A DNA stretch of 64,000 nt, from positions 4,836,001 to 4,900,000 of the forward strand of contig NZ_PYFT01000001.1 in assembly GCF_003023845.1 (NCBI RefSeq), in the 5' to 3' direction. The notes beneath the pieces were generated by a model. The model was not told the DNA's origin. It was given only the letters and a program-made list of their open reading frames with translations, and did not search any database. Source of the DNA: Adhaeribacter arboris. Its GTDB lineage: Bacteria > Bacteroidota > Bacteroidia > Cytophagales > Hymenobacteraceae. A program made the position numbers and the translations under genes. Below are positions 25,997-35,327 of this stretch, in pieces (the first letter of the stretch is position 1; each line of letters opens with the position of its first letter).

Positions 25997-27151
25997 ATGG
26001 CCTATTATTATCGCTTAGGTACTATTCCGCCGAAAAGGCATACGCAGTTTCGGCAGCCCGATGGCAGTTTATACGCGGAGCAACTGGTAGGGACATTGGG
26101 CTTTCACGGAGTTTCTTCGCTGTTGTATCATATTCACCCACCCACTCAAATTAGTCGCATTGGGGAGCCTGTTCCGTATGCACCAATAGTAGCTAGAAAT
26201 AGGCCGTTAGCTCCGGGCCACTTGCGTACCCTGTCGCAAACCGTCACTGGCGTAGACTACCTGAATGCCCGCCAAACTCTTTTGGTAAACAACGATGTAA
26301 CTATCAGCATTTGTAACCCAAGTGGCGGTATGGATTACTACTACAAAAACGCCCAGGCCGATGAGGTAGTGTTTGTACACGAAGGCAGCGGGGAGATGCT
26401 TTCGCCCATGGGAAAACTTAAATTTCAGCCAGGCGACTATCTGGTTATTCCCCGCACGGTTATTCATCAATTTAAATTTAATTCTGGTCTAATTCGGTTA
26501 TTACTCATCGAGGCGTTCAGCCCCGTAGAAACCTGCCGGCGTTACCGCAACCAGTTTGGGCAGTTACTGGAGCACGCACCCTACTGCGAACGCGATATCC
26601 GGCCGCCCAGCGAACTTATTACCCAAACTGAACCCGGCGAGTACCGGGTACAAATCAAAAAAGAAGGATTTTTGCACCAATATTTTTACGATTTCAGTCC
26701 GTTGGATGTAGTAGGTTGGGACGGCTATTTTTACCCGTACGCTTTTTCCATCCACGATTTTGAGCCAATTACCGGCCGTATCCATCAGCCACCACCCGTA
26801 CACCAAACCTTCGAAGGACATAATTTCGTGATTTGCTCGTTTGTACCCCGTTTATTCGATTATCATCCTCTGGCTATTCCGGCGCCCTACAACCACTCCA
26901 ACGTCGATTCGGACGAAGTGCTGTATTATGTAGCGGGTAACTTTATGAGCCGCAAAGGAGTGGATCTTGCCTCGTTCACCATTCATCCGGGAGGTATTCC
27001 GCACGGTCCGCACCCGGGAACCGTAGAAGCCAGTATCGGGAAGAAAGAAACGCATGAACTAGCCGTAATGATTGATACTTTTAAACCTTTGCATTTAACC
27101 GAAACTGCCCTGCCTTACCTGGATGAGAACTACCCGATGAGCTGGAAGTAA
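25997..27151 (+). CDS. hmgA: Homogentisate 1,2-dioxygenase
   Basis: A 384-residue cupin-fold dioxygenase that opens the ring of homogentisate to maleylacetoacetate in tyrosine and phenylalanine breakdown. The N-terminus (MAYYYRLGTIPPKRH) and the middle (GSGEMLSPMGKLKFQPGDY) match bacterial HmgA-like proteins. Candidate iron ligands lie in PAPYNHSNVDSDEVLYYVAG and HPGGIPHGPHPG, the His/Glu/His region of the family. The other pathway genes (fahA, hpd) are not in the window. It is cytosolic and seems to be monocistronic. Confidence 0.9.
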   Translation: MAYYYRLGTIPPKRHTQFRQPDGSLYAEQLVGTLGFHGVSSLLYHIHPPTQISRIGEPVPYAPIVARNRPLAPGHLRTLSQTVTGVDYLNARQTLLVNNDVTISICNPSGGMDYYYKNAQADEVVFVHEGSGEMLSPMGKLKFQPGDYLVIPRTVIHQFKFNSGLIRLLLIEAFSPVETCRRYRNQFGQLLEHAPYCERDIRPPSELITQTEPGEYRVQIKKEGFLHQYFYDFSPLDVVGWDGYFYPYAFSIHDFEPITGRIHQPPPVHQTFEGHNFVICSFVPRLFDYHPLAIPAPYNHSNVDSDEVLYYVAGNFMSRKGVDLASFTIHPGGIPHGPHPGTVEASIGKKETHELAVMIDTFKPLHLTETALPYLDENYPMSWK

Positions 27152-27284
27152 AGAAATCTGTAATTGTTATTTACAAACTCCCGCCCTCAGTGGAAGTTTT
27201 TATTTTACTTTCTTTGTCTCAGAAGGTGAAGAAACGTAGCTGCTTTAGAAATAATTTACAAGGCATAAAAAGGAAGTTTATGCG

Positions 27285-27292
27285 TATATTTG
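27285..27292 (+). promoter_or_regulatory. Bacteroidetes-type -7 box before the GroES-like gene
   Basis: TATATTTG matches the TANNTTTG consensus and lies 22 bp before the ATG at 27315. No good -33 TTTG is seen at the usual spacing, so the call rests on one box. Confidence 0.45.
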
Positions 27293-27314
27293 CCACCCAA
27301 AATGAATAGTAGTT

Positions 27315-27701
27315 ATGCACATATCGGAAACAAATAAGTTGCAGAAAATTATAATTGTAGGCGACCGGGTTTTAATTAAGCCAAAATCACCGAAAGACCA
27401 AACAAAAAGCGGGTTGTTTCTGCCGCCCGGGGTGCAGGAAAAAGAAAAAGTGCAGGAAGGTTACGTAATGAAAGTAGGGCCGGGTTATCCTATTCCCGCT
27501 GATTATACTTTTGAAGAAGAATCGTGGAACCAGAATGACCACGACGAAGAGGTACGATATATTCCATTACAGGCCAAAGAAGGCGATTTAGCTATTTACC
27601 TGCAACGCGATGCCATTGAAATAAATTACCAGTCCGAACGCTACTTTATCGTGCCTCAGGCAGCTGTTTTAATGCTGATTCGGGAAGAAGATTTAGACTA
27701 A
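27315..27701 (+). CDS. GroES-like co-chaperonin family protein
   Basis: A 128-residue protein with the Cpn10 fold pattern: IIIVGDRVLIKPKSPKDQTKSG, then GYVMKVGPGYP, and a C-terminal strand near YFIVPQAAVLML. The segment SGLFLPPGVQEKEKVQEG corresponds to the mobile-loop area that binds GroEL. It is longer than the standard 95 residues because of an insertion (FEEESWNQNDHDEEV). No groEL gene is adjacent, so it is probably a second, specialised GroES-type protein rather than the main one. It is cytosolic. Confidence 0.85.
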   Translation: MHISETNKLQKIIIVGDRVLIKPKSPKDQTKSGLFLPPGVQEKEKVQEGYVMKVGPGYPIPADYTFEEESWNQNDHDEEVRYIPLQAKEGDLAIYLQRDAIEINYQSERYFIVPQAAVLMLIREEDLD

Positions 27702-27728
27702 GATTCTGCTACCTAAATATCTTACAGG

Positions 27729-27758
27729 AAAGCGGCAACCAAAAATGGCCGCTTTTTT
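27729..27758 (+). terminator. Intrinsic terminator after the GroES-like gene
   Basis: An 8-bp stem AAAGCGGC/GCCGCTTT closes an 11-nt loop and runs into six T residues at 27753-27758. It ends 44 bp before the stop codon of the convergent asnB. Confidence 0.88.
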
Positions 27759-27801
27759 GTTTTCCTTCCGTATAATTTTTTGAACGTGAATTTTGCGCGG
27801 G

Positions 27802-29682
27802 TTAATCGGCAAAGTGCCGGCTCAACCAGCGAGCCAGTATGATTAAAGCCCATAATTCTGTGCTATAATCGTAACGGCCCTGCAGCAGCATCTGAAGGAG
27901 ACTTTGGGTTTCCGGAAAGCGGATGTACCGAAATACTACGTGTTGCGGGTTCTGCAAATCTTCAAAAATCCAACGGTTTTCGTTTTGTTTAAGCCAATAA
28001 CCTAAGGGCATGCCAAAGCCTTCTTTTAGCCGGTTAGCAATTTGCTTTTCCTGGTGCTTCTCCAGAATATGCTTCAGAATCCATTTAGGCCCATTCTTGA
28101 ATAAGATTTCCGGGGGTAACGTTTGTAAGAAACCATGCAAAGTGTTATCCAAGTAAGGTGTTCGTACTTCCAGCGAATGAATCATGCTGGTTTTATCCGT
28201 TAAAGCCAGAATATCGGCAATCAAATACTGGTGTAAATCCTGATTCAAGCTCCAGCGCAGTACATTTCCCTTCTCCACGGGTTTATCGGTGTCAAGTGTA
28301 CTCCCGATGAATTCTGGTTGTAATAGTTGCGGCAGATGCCGGTCCATGGCCGTAAAATTTAAAAAAGTTTGCACGGGCTGGTGCGGCTGAATTTTATCGG
28401 CGAGTTTCCGGATAAGTAAAAACTGCTTGCGGAGCGGATGTTTAACTCCGGTGGGCAATAAGGCGGCTCCGGGCTTAAACAAAGCCAGAAATATATGCGC
28501 AAACCGGCGGTATTGCAAGAAATGGTAAAAGGCCCGGTGCCGGTTATAACCCCCAAAAAGCTCGTCGGCGCCCGCTCCGGACAGAGCTACTTTTATGGTT
28601 GCCTTTACTTGTTGAGATAAATAATACGTAAGCAAAGCGGCGCCGTCGGCAATAGGCTGGTCCAAGGTAGCAACTAATTCATCTACATATTTTAAAATAG
28701 AGGCATCCATTTCAAACGATTGGTGGTCAGCCCCAAAATCCTGGGCGGCTAATTTGGCAAAGCGATAGTCATCCGAGCCATAAATACTCTCCGAAGCTTT
28801 GTTGCTAATGGTAAAAGCCGGAAACTGCCGGTAGCCTAATTGTTGTATCAATGCCAGAATCAAGGTAGAATCTACCCCGCCACTTAAAAATAAGCCCACC
28901 GGTACATCGGCCCGTAATTGCCTTTCTACAGATTTCAAAAGTAAATTTTCGGTTTGCGAAGTAATCTCCGCATCGCTACGTTCTGTATTTATTTCAGTAG
29001 CGGGAGAGGAAATGAGAGATTCTACGTGTAATGTATGCGCTGCATAATTTAAGACCTGACCTTCTTCTAACTCATGTATATTCCGGAAAAATGTTTGGGG
29101 CTTTAAAGCGTGCCGGTAACGCAGGTATTGGAGCAGTTGGGTTTCATTTAACTCCTTTTTAATTAACCCGGATGCCAGCAGGCTGTTAATTTCTGAAGAT
29201 ATAATCAGGTATTCGGCGGAATGAAAATAATATAAGCGTTTGATACCAAAGCGATCGCGGGCGGCAATTAGTTTTTGGGTTTGGGTATCGTAAAAAATCA
29301 AGGCGAACATACCGTTCAACTTTTCTAAGCCGGCTTGCCCGTAAGTAGTTAAAACTGCCAGTACCACTTCCGTATCAGAGGTAGTCTGAAAAAAGTAACC
29401 TTTCGCTTGTAGCTCCGACCGCAGAGTAAGGTAATTATAAACTTCCCCGTTATAGAGCAATAAATAACGGCGGTTCGGGGAGAAAAGAGGCTGATTTGCC
29501 TCGTTCGAAAGATCGATTATTTTTAGCCGATTGTGCCCAAAGTAAATTTTCCCGCCGTCGTAATTAGAAGTATAGTAAACCGTAGCATCTGGTCCGCGAT
29601 GGGTGTTTGCCTGGGTAAGACGGAGAATGGCCGAATCTGGAGCGGGTCCTTTCTTACTAATAATTACATTGATGCCGCACAA
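27802..29682 (-). CDS. asnB: Asparagine synthase (glutamine-hydrolysing)
   Basis: A 626-residue two-domain enzyme that makes asparagine from aspartate, glutamine and ATP. The N-terminal class II glutaminase begins M-CGINVII, so Cys2 becomes the nucleophile, with THRGPD and LLYNGEVYNY motifs. The synthetase domain has the ATP-pyrophosphatase loop LSGGVDSTLIL and ALSGAGADELFGGY. The start codon is TTG at 29680-29682: it is fixed by the need for Cys at position 2, and no ATG fits. It is cytosolic, and convergent with the GroES-like gene. Some AsnB-like proteins act in envelope sugar or peptide modification, but length and motifs fit ordinary AsnB. Confidence 0.95.
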   Translation of the reverse strand: MCGINVIISKKGPAPDSAILRLTQANTHRGPDATVYYTSNYDGGKIYFGHNRLKIIDLSNEANQPLFSPNRRYLLLYNGEVYNYLTLRSELQAKGYFFQTTSDTEVVLAVLTTYGQAGLEKLNGMFALIFYDTQTQKLIAARDRFGIKRLYYFHSAEYLIISSEINSLLASGLIKKELNETQLLQYLRYRHALKPQTFFRNIHELEEGQVLNYAAHTLHVESLISSPATEINTERSDAEITSQTENLLLKSVERQLRADVPVGLFLSGGVDSTLILALIQQLGYRQFPAFTISNKASESIYGSDDYRFAKLAAQDFGADHQSFEMDASILKYVDELVATLDQPIADGAALLTYYLSQQVKATIKVALSGAGADELFGGYNRHRAFYHFLQYRRFAHIFLALFKPGAALLPTGVKHPLRKQFLLIRKLADKIQPHQPVQTFLNFTAMDRHLPQLLQPEFIGSTLDTDKPVEKGNVLRWSLNQDLHQYLIADILALTDKTSMIHSLEVRTPYLDNTLHGFLQTLPPEILFKNGPKWILKHILEKHQEKQIANRLKEGFGMPLGYWLKQNENRWIFEDLQNPQHVVFRYIRFPETQSLLQMLLQGRYDYSTELWALIILARWLSRHFAD

Positions 29683-29864
29683 ATTCTTCTGATTATTTTA
29701 AAACGTATTCGCTGAATACGCAGAAACTGATAAAACGGAGAAGATCAGGTGAATGGATAGAGATAATTCTAACAATCCCACTGGTTCATTTCTAATTGCA
29801 AAATAGTTTAATAACCGATTATAACGATTTTAACTCTGCCTTCGTTTGCTAAAAGTAAAGCAGT

Positions 29865-30539
29865 TTACAACCGATTTTCCGGATCATCGGGAATATTAGG
29901 CCAATGGGTTTGGTAAAACTTACAGAAATAGGTAAGCGCGCAGTGCTCGCATTTAGGCTTGCGGGCCACGCAAATATACCGGCCGTGTAAAATAAGCCAA
30001 TGGTGCGCTTTCGGAACCAAACTTTGAGGTATTCCCTGCATTAATTGTTTTTCCACTTCCAGCGGCGTGTGGGCATTTTGCGTAACCAAGCCCAACCGTT
30101 TAGATACCCGGAAAACGTGCGTATCTACGGCCATAGCCGGTTGGTTGTAAATAACCGAAGAAATAACGTTGGCTGTTTTACGGCCTACTCCCGGTAATTG
30201 CTGGAGTTCGGCTACACTGCTGGGTACCTCGGCGTTAAATTGCTCTACCAGCATTTTACCTAAACCAGCCAGGTGTTTGGCTTTATTGTTTGGGTACGAA
30301 ATACTTTTAATAAAGGGGTAAATATCGTCGGGGGTAGCGGCCGCCAAGTGTTGCGGCGTAGGAAATTGCTCTAATAAAGCCGGAATTACCAGGTTAACGC
30401 GTTTATCGGTACATTGGGCGCTTAATACTACGGCTAGTAGTAACTCGTAAGCGTTTTTATAGTGCAGTTCGGTTTTAGGTTCCGGGAAATTTGTGGTGAA
30501 ATACTCAATTAAATGCTGATAGCGTTCTTTTTTGCGCAT
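29865..30539 (-). CDS. nth: Endonuclease III
   Basis: A 224-residue base-excision repair DNA glycosylase/AP lyase for oxidised pyrimidines. The helix-hairpin-helix and catalytic Lys are in LQQLPGVGRKTANVI, and the catalytic Asp in AVDTHVFRVSKRL. The 4Fe-4S cluster cysteines are spaced C-x6-C-x2-C-x5-C (CVARKPKCEHCALTYFC). It starts at an ATG about 20 bp after the small sigma-partner gene, in the same direction, so it may be the last gene of that unit. Confidence 0.97.
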   Translation of the reverse strand: MRKKERYQHLIEYFTTNFPEPKTELHYKNAYELLLAVVLSAQCTDKRVNLVIPALLEQFPTPQHLAAATPDDIYPFIKSISYPNNKAKHLAGLGKMLVEQFNAEVPSSVAELQQLPGVGRKTANVISSVIYNQPAMAVDTHVFRVSKRLGLVTQNAHTPLEVEKQLMQGIPQSLVPKAHHWLILHGRYICVARKPKCEHCALTYFCKFYQTHWPNIPDDPENRL

Positions 30540-30558
30540 AAAAAAAGTTTGCAGCGTT

Positions 30559-30789
30559 TTACTGCTGCAAACTTAAGTTTTTCGAATAAGTTAAAATAGA
30601 GTTAATCGTTTTTTCGCTCGGAGCCTTCAATTCGCCATTCAACTTTTCTTGTAAAATCAATAACTCAGCACAATGTTCCGCCAATTCCTGATCTTTAGCA
30701 AGGGTTTGTTCAAATACTGTTTTCTCACCCAATGCCAATTCATCATATATGTATTGGATGAGATCATTGTGAGTAGAGATTTTTATCAT
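30559..30789 (-). CDS. Small protein overlapping the sigma factor, possible anti-sigma factor
   Basis: A 76-residue acidic protein with predicted helices and no membrane segment. Its ATG lies inside the 3' end of the sigma gene (26-bp overlap), so it is almost certainly translationally coupled. The first half (HNDLIQYIYDELALGEKTVFEQTLAKDQEL) resembles the N-terminal anti-sigma segment seen in Bacteroidetes regulators, without the usual zinc Cys/His set. A role as soluble anti-sigma factor is an inference from position and this resemblance. A TTG two codons upstream is a less likely start. Confidence 0.65.
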   Translation of the reverse strand: MIKISTHNDLIQYIYDELALGEKTVFEQTLAKDQELAEHCAELLILQEKLNGELKAPSEKTINSILTYSKNLSLQQ

Positions 30790-31363
30790 AATCAATGTTT
30801 TGGTTTGTCATCTTCTTCCGAAGGTTAATCAACGCGTACCGCATGCGGCCTAGCGCTGTGTTTATACTAACCCCGGTCGTTTCAGCAATTTCCTGAAAGC
30901 TCATATCGGCGTAGTGCCGCATAATCAGCACTTCTTTTTGCGCTTCGGGTAATTGCTGGATCAATTCGCGGAGACGCTTGTGCGTATCCTCTTTGATCTG
31001 CAAGGACTCAATTGACTCTTCGGCAAATGCCAGTGTGTTAAAAACATTGCTGCCATCTTCCATTTCAATTGTTGGGTTTCTTTTTTCTTTGCGGAAATAG
31101 TCGATTGCCAGATTATGGGCAATCCGGCATATCCACGAAGAAAATTTACCCTCCTCGTTGTACCGGCCGCTTTTCATGGTGTGGATAGCTTTGATAAAAG
31201 TATCCTGCAACAGATCTTCGGCGGTATAGGTGTCTTTTACGATTAATAAAATCGTGGTAAAAACTTTGTTCTTGTGTCTTTTTACTAAGAGTTCGAAAGC
31301 GTTTTCATTACCTGCAATATATAACGACACCAGTTCTGAGTCGCTAAGTTGGATTGTGTTCAT
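30764..31363 (-). CDS. ECF-type RNA polymerase sigma factor
   Basis: A 199-residue sigma-70 family protein. Region 2 reads AEDLLQDTFIKAIHTMKSG with the typical WICRIAHNLAIDYFRKEKR, and region 4 has LPEAQKEVLIMRHYADMSFQEIAE followed by GVSINTALGRMRYALINLRK. It should direct RNA polymerase to a small regulon. It is followed by the overlapping small partner gene and by nth. Targets and signal are not evident here. Confidence 0.95.
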   Translation of the reverse strand: MNTIQLSDSELVSLYIAGNENAFELLVKRHKNKVFTTILLIVKDTYTAEDLLQDTFIKAIHTMKSGRYNEEGKFSSWICRIAHNLAIDYFRKEKRNPTIEMEDGSNVFNTLAFAEESIESLQIKEDTHKRLRELIQQLPEAQKEVLIMRHYADMSFQEIAETTGVSINTALGRMRYALINLRKKMTNQNIDYDKNLYSQ

Positions 31364-31789
31364 ATTAAAGCTACATAAAATTAACGTAGAGCTTTATTCC
31401 ATATTGTACAGATTAAGAATTTTTAGGATATAACAGCAGAGGTGTTTGTGTAAATATAGAGAGATATTTTCAGAATTGCAAAGTAGCCAGCTATATAGAA
31501 GGCTTTTTTTGCAAATTTTTTTAAAAAATCCGCAAAAATCGTCCCAACTTAAAATTTTAAGCCTTTTTCAGGTCTCTTACTGCTTCCTGAATAGCTGAAA
31601 ATGTTTTCGAAAAGCTGAATGTGAGTAGATTTATATGCTTTTTTAGGAGTTGTTCAGGCATCATTTTCGGAAAGGCTTATTCACACGAAAAGGTACTACC
31701 CAGGGAAGATAAATAGATAGAACAGATGCTCATAGGAATTCTGAAAAACAAGTTGGAGAAATAGCACCCTGCTAAACCTTATTTTGCTG
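31364..31789. other. Intergenic region upstream of the sigma factor
   Basis: A 426-bp gap between two leftward genes. It is AT-rich, with no convincing frame. A weak similarity between TTTTCGAAAAGCT at about 31604 and TTTTCGGAAAGGC at about 31666 was seen, but forms no clear hairpin. It probably holds the sigma gene promoter. Confidence 0.5.
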
Positions 31790-32128
31790 TTACCTTTCGT
31801 TATCGGGAGTAGTTGCGGTGGCTAAATTATTAAGAAATTCCTGAAGAAGTTGCCGGGCTTCCAGTACTTGAGTAGAATTTAAACCGTAACAAACACAGGT
31901 GCCGTTTACTTCACCGGTAATCAGGCCGGCTTCTTTTAATTCTTTTAAGTGCTGCGATACCGTAGATTGCGACAAGGGTAGTTCTTCCACAATATCGCCG
32001 CAAACACAAATCTGTTTCTGACTGAGTAACTGTAAAATAGCTATCCGGGCCGGATGCGCCAGTGCTTTTGCGTAAGTGGCTAATTTTATTTCTGTTTCCC
32101 GAAAAGAGGCTGCCTTCGAAATTGCCAT
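31790..32128 (-). CDS. ArsR/SmtB family transcriptional regulator
   Basis: A 112-residue winged-helix repressor. The metal-site motif is [10 protein letters not shown], matching the ELCVCDL box of ArsR-type sensors, and the recognition helix reads [19 protein letters not shown] further Cys pair occurs in GTCVCYGLN. It probably releases DNA when As(III), Sb(III) or a related thiophilic metal binds. No arsenic resistance gene is adjacent. It is divergent from murF-alr, so it might only regulate itself or distant genes. Confidence 0.92.
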   Translation of the reverse strand: MAISKAASFRETEIKLATYAKALAHPARIAILQLLSQKQICVCGDIVEELPLSQSTVSQHLKELKEAGLITGEVNGTCVCYGLNSTQVLEARQLLQEFLNNLATATTPDNER

Positions 32129-32481
32129 GTATGCCAGGTGTAGGATCTTTGTCCTTTTTATAATTAAACTTAAAAATATTAAATAATTGCCAAATTTTCG
32201 CCAAGAGGCCTGGAATAACCTACTGAAGTTATCTAATTGCTTCTAAAAAATAGATTACACTTACACTTGCCATTTTAAATGGGTATATATATCCGGGCAG
32301 CAGGAGGTTACGTTTTGTAAGTTATTTCATCAGGTATTCTTTAAAAACATATTAGTAAAAGCGGGAAATTCAGATTAGTACTTTTACATAAGTTATTCTT
32401 CCGCCAGAACAAATCCGTGGGATAAATGAAACGAAATCCTTTGGGGTTATTTACCTTTGCCTTTCTAATAATACCGCGCTT
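32129..32481. other. Divergent intergenic region, ArsR and murF-alr
   Basis: A 353-bp gap holding both promoters. The only clear element is the TACCTTTG box at 32452-32459. No gene-like frame is visible. Confidence 0.5.
32452..32459 (+). promoter_or_regulatory. Bacteroidetes-type -7 box before murF-alr
   Basis: TACCTTTG fits the TANNTTTG consensus 22 bp before the ATG, implying a short leader. The upstream -33 TTTG is not at the expected spacing. Confidence 0.45.
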
Positions 32482-34968
32482 ATGTTACGCTTCAAAGATC
32501 TGGCTGAACTTACTCATGGCAACTTGCTGCAGTTAAAGCAAGATTATCTTATTCAGCATGTATTAACGGATAGTCGTAAGCTGGCGCACCCGGCTAGTTC
32601 TTTGTTCTTCGCCATAAAAGGTTCTTTTAACGATGGACACCAGTACATTGCTAATTTATATAAACGGGGAGTCCGGCAGTTTGTAATAGAAGACAGTAGG
32701 GCAATTCCAGGGATAAAACAGACCGATGCTCTCGATAGAGCTTTTCCGGAAGCTAACTTTTTGCAGGTAAACAGTAGCTTAGCGGCTTTGCAAAAGTTAA
32801 CGGCCTATCATCGGAGCCAATTTGCGTTACCGGTAATGGCTATAACCGGCAGTAACGGCAAAACCATTGTGAAAGAATGGCTGGCGCAATTGCTAAGCCC
32901 CGATGAACGCGTGGTGAAAAGTCCGCGCAGTTATAATTCGCAAATTGGAGTGCCGCTTTCAGTATGGCAAATTAATCAAAATCATACATTGGGCATTTTT
33001 GAAGCGGGTATCTCGCGCATTGGGGAAATGGAGAAGCTGACCGCTATTATTCAACCCACAGAAGGTATATTCACGAATATCGGGCAGGCTCACGCGCAAG
33101 GCTTTGCTTCGCTGGAACAAAAAATAACTGAGAAGTTAAAGCTGTTTAAAAACGTGGAGTGTCTTTATTATTGCCGGGATCATGTTCCGGTTCATGAAGC
33201 AATTGTTGCGGCAAAAATTCCGGCGTTTACCTGGTCGCGGCATCAACCCGCCGATTTGCGGATTGTAAATAGTGCCCTGCAAAACAACCATTTTGCCTGC
33301 AAATTTCAATACCAACAACAAACGGGTACGCTACTGATACCTTTCACCGACGAAGCTTCCATTGAAAATTGCTTGCATTGTTTGGCGGTTTTGCTGGTCA
33401 GGCAGGTGCCTTTGCCCGAAATTCAGCAGCGTTTTTTAAAATTATCTCCGGTAGCTATGCGCCTGGAGATGAAAGAAGCTATAAACGGTTGTTACCTGCT
33501 CGACGATTCTTATAACAATGATTTAAGCGGTTTAAGCATTGCCCTGGATGTACTGCAAAATCAAACCCGGACGGTTAAGAAAAGCGTGGTTTTGTCGGAT
33601 TTACTCGAATCGGGTTTGTCCGAAGAAGTACTGTATAGCCAGGTGGCCGAATTAATCCGGGTTCATCGCATTGACCGCTTAATAGGGATTGGTCTGGTTA
33701 TTGGCCATCATAAATTAAAATTTGAACTACCCGCTGAATTTTTTGCGGATACAAATGAATTTCTGATAAATTTTAATCCGGATAATTACCAGCAGGAAAC
33801 CATTCTGTTAAAAGGAGCCCGCATATTTGAATTTGAGAAAATAGTAAGCGCTTTTCAACGGAAAGTTCATGGTACGGTACTCGAAGTTAACCTAGACGCT
33901 TTGGTGCATAACCTGAATTTTTACCGGGCTAAGCTGGCTCCGGAAACCAAGTTAATGGTAATGGTAAAAGCTTTTGCTTACGGCAGCGGTTCCTACGAAA
34001 TTGCTAATTTACTCCAGTTTCACCGGGTAGATTACCTCACCGTAGCGTACCCGGATGAAGGTATTTCGCTGCGGAGGCACGGTATTAGTTTACCCATTAT
34101 GGTAATGAGCCCTTCGCCGGATTCGTTTACCAAATTGCAGCAATACCAGTTAGAACCCGAAATATATTCTTTAGAAATTCTGGAGGCTTGCATGAAGGCT
34201 TTACCTTCTGACCCGAACTATCGCCAGAACATTCATTTAAAATTGGATACGGGTATGCACCGCTTGGGCTTTACCGAAACAGACCTGGAAGTTTTATTTG
34301 CACGTCTGGCGGCCACCCCGCAATTACAAGTAATAAGTGCCTTTAGTCACCTGGCCGGTGCCGATGAAGCTATGTATAATGATTTCTCGCAATTACAAAT
34401 ATCCCGTTTCCGCGCCATGGTTCAGCGAGTAGAAAATACGTTGGGCTACAAGGTTATTAAACATATTCTTAATTCGGCGGGGATTGTGCGTTTTCCGGAA
34501 CACCAAATGGATATGGTTCGGCTGGGAATTGGGTTATATGGTGTAGAAGCAACTGGAACAGAGCAAGATGCCTTACGTACGGTTGGCCAGTTGAAAACTA
34601 CTATTTCGCAGGTGAAGGGGGTAGCGGCCGGAGAAACAGTGGGCTATAGCCGGAAAGGTATTGCTGACGAACCAAAGCAAATTGCCACCATTGCCATTGG
34701 CTACGCCGACGGGTACGACCGAAGGTTCGGCAATGGTGTTGGCCAGGTACTTATTAAAGGGCAACAAGCGGCCACTATTGGCAATATTTGCATGGATATG
34801 TGCATGTTGGATGTAACCGGTCTGGACGTAAAAGCCGGGGATGAAGTAGAAGTTTTTGGGGAGAATATTACTATTGGTAAAATGGCCCGGAAAATTGGTA
34901 CCATCCCCTATGAATTACTCACGAACATTAGTGGCCGGGTAAAGCGAGTTTTTTATGCTGAATTATAG
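32482..34968 (+). CDS. murF-alr: Fused MurF ligase and alanine racemase
   Basis: An 828-residue bifunctional peptidoglycan enzyme. The MurF part (about 1-455) has an N-terminal UDP-MurNAc-tripeptide domain and the ATP loop AITGSNGKTIVKEW near residues 120-130; it adds D-Ala-D-Ala to the precursor. The alanine racemase part (about 460-828) starts TVLEVNLDALVHNLNFY, has the PLP Lys496 in VMVKAFAYGSG, and a catalytic Tyr in TVGYSRKG. Supplying D-Ala and using it in one protein is a known Bacteroidetes arrangement. It is cytosolic and monocistronic. Confidence 0.97.
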   Translation: MLRFKDLAELTHGNLLQLKQDYLIQHVLTDSRKLAHPASSLFFAIKGSFNDGHQYIANLYKRGVRQFVIEDSRAIPGIKQTDALDRAFPEANFLQVNSSLAALQKLTAYHRSQFALPVMAITGSNGKTIVKEWLAQLLSPDERVVKSPRSYNSQIGVPLSVWQINQNHTLGIFEAGISRIGEMEKLTAIIQPTEGIFTNIGQAHAQGFASLEQKITEKLKLFKNVECLYYCRDHVPVHEAIVAAKIPAFTWSRHQPADLRIVNSALQNNHFACKFQYQQQTGTLLIPFTDEASIENCLHCLAVLLVRQVPLPEIQQRFLKLSPVAMRLEMKEAINGCYLLDDSYNNDLSGLSIALDVLQNQTRTVKKSVVLSDLLESGLSEEVLYSQVAELIRVHRIDRLIGIGLVIGHHKLKFELPAEFFADTNEFLINFNPDNYQQETILLKGARIFEFEKIVSAFQRKVHGTVLEVNLDALVHNLNFYRAKLAPETKLMVMVKAFAYGSGSYEIANLLQFHRVDYLTVAYPDEGISLRRHGISLPIMVMSPSPDSFTKLQQYQLEPEIYSLEILEACMKALPSDPNYRQNIHLKLDTGMHRLGFTETDLEVLFARLAATPQLQVISAFSHLAGADEAMYNDFSQLQISRFRAMVQRVENTLGYKVIKHILNSAGIVRFPEHQMDMVRLGIGLYGVEATGTEQDALRTVGQLKTTISQVKGVAAGETVGYSRKGIADEPKQIATIAIGYADGYDRRFGNGVGQVLIKGQQAATIGNICMDMCMLDVTGLDVKAGDEVEVFGENITIGKMARKIGTIPYELLTNISGRVKRVFYAEL

Positions 34969-35108
34969 CAGTACAAGAATTTATTGAAGAATTTAAATAA
35001 ATAAGATGTATTGTTGATAGTTGATCTTTGGAGCCTTTTCAAGTCTCCAGTTGCCGATGCTGATGCGGATGGAAAAGTAGCCTGCTTGCCTCATAGCCGG
35101 CGGGCCTC

Positions 35109-35203
35109 GTTTGGCTAGAGAGGGCCTTTAAGTCTTCTTTTCTCCTGCGTCGAAATGCCTCGTGCCTCGGCACCGAATCCTTAAAGGCCCTCTCTAGCCA
35201 AAC
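35109..35203. repeat. Perfect 24-bp inverted repeat with hairpin loop
   Basis: The arms at 35109-35132 (starting GTTTGGCTAGAG) and 35180-35203 (ending CTCTAGCCAAAC) are exact reverse complements. The 47-nt spacer includes its own small hairpin (GTGCC TC GGCAC). The segment is more GC-rich than the flanking DNA. No T tract follows, so it is not a typical terminator. It could be a palindromic mobile repeat (REP- or MITE-like) or a structured RNA. Confidence 0.85.
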
Positions 35204-35327
35204 TGGTGTCGTTTATTCTTGGCTACCTGATTCTTTGGAGTTGTAATTATTATTTACTGGAGTTATTTAGAAAAGAGTAAATGATTGCCTTCGGGTGCAT
35301 TAAAATTAAAAAAATATGGTAGTAATT

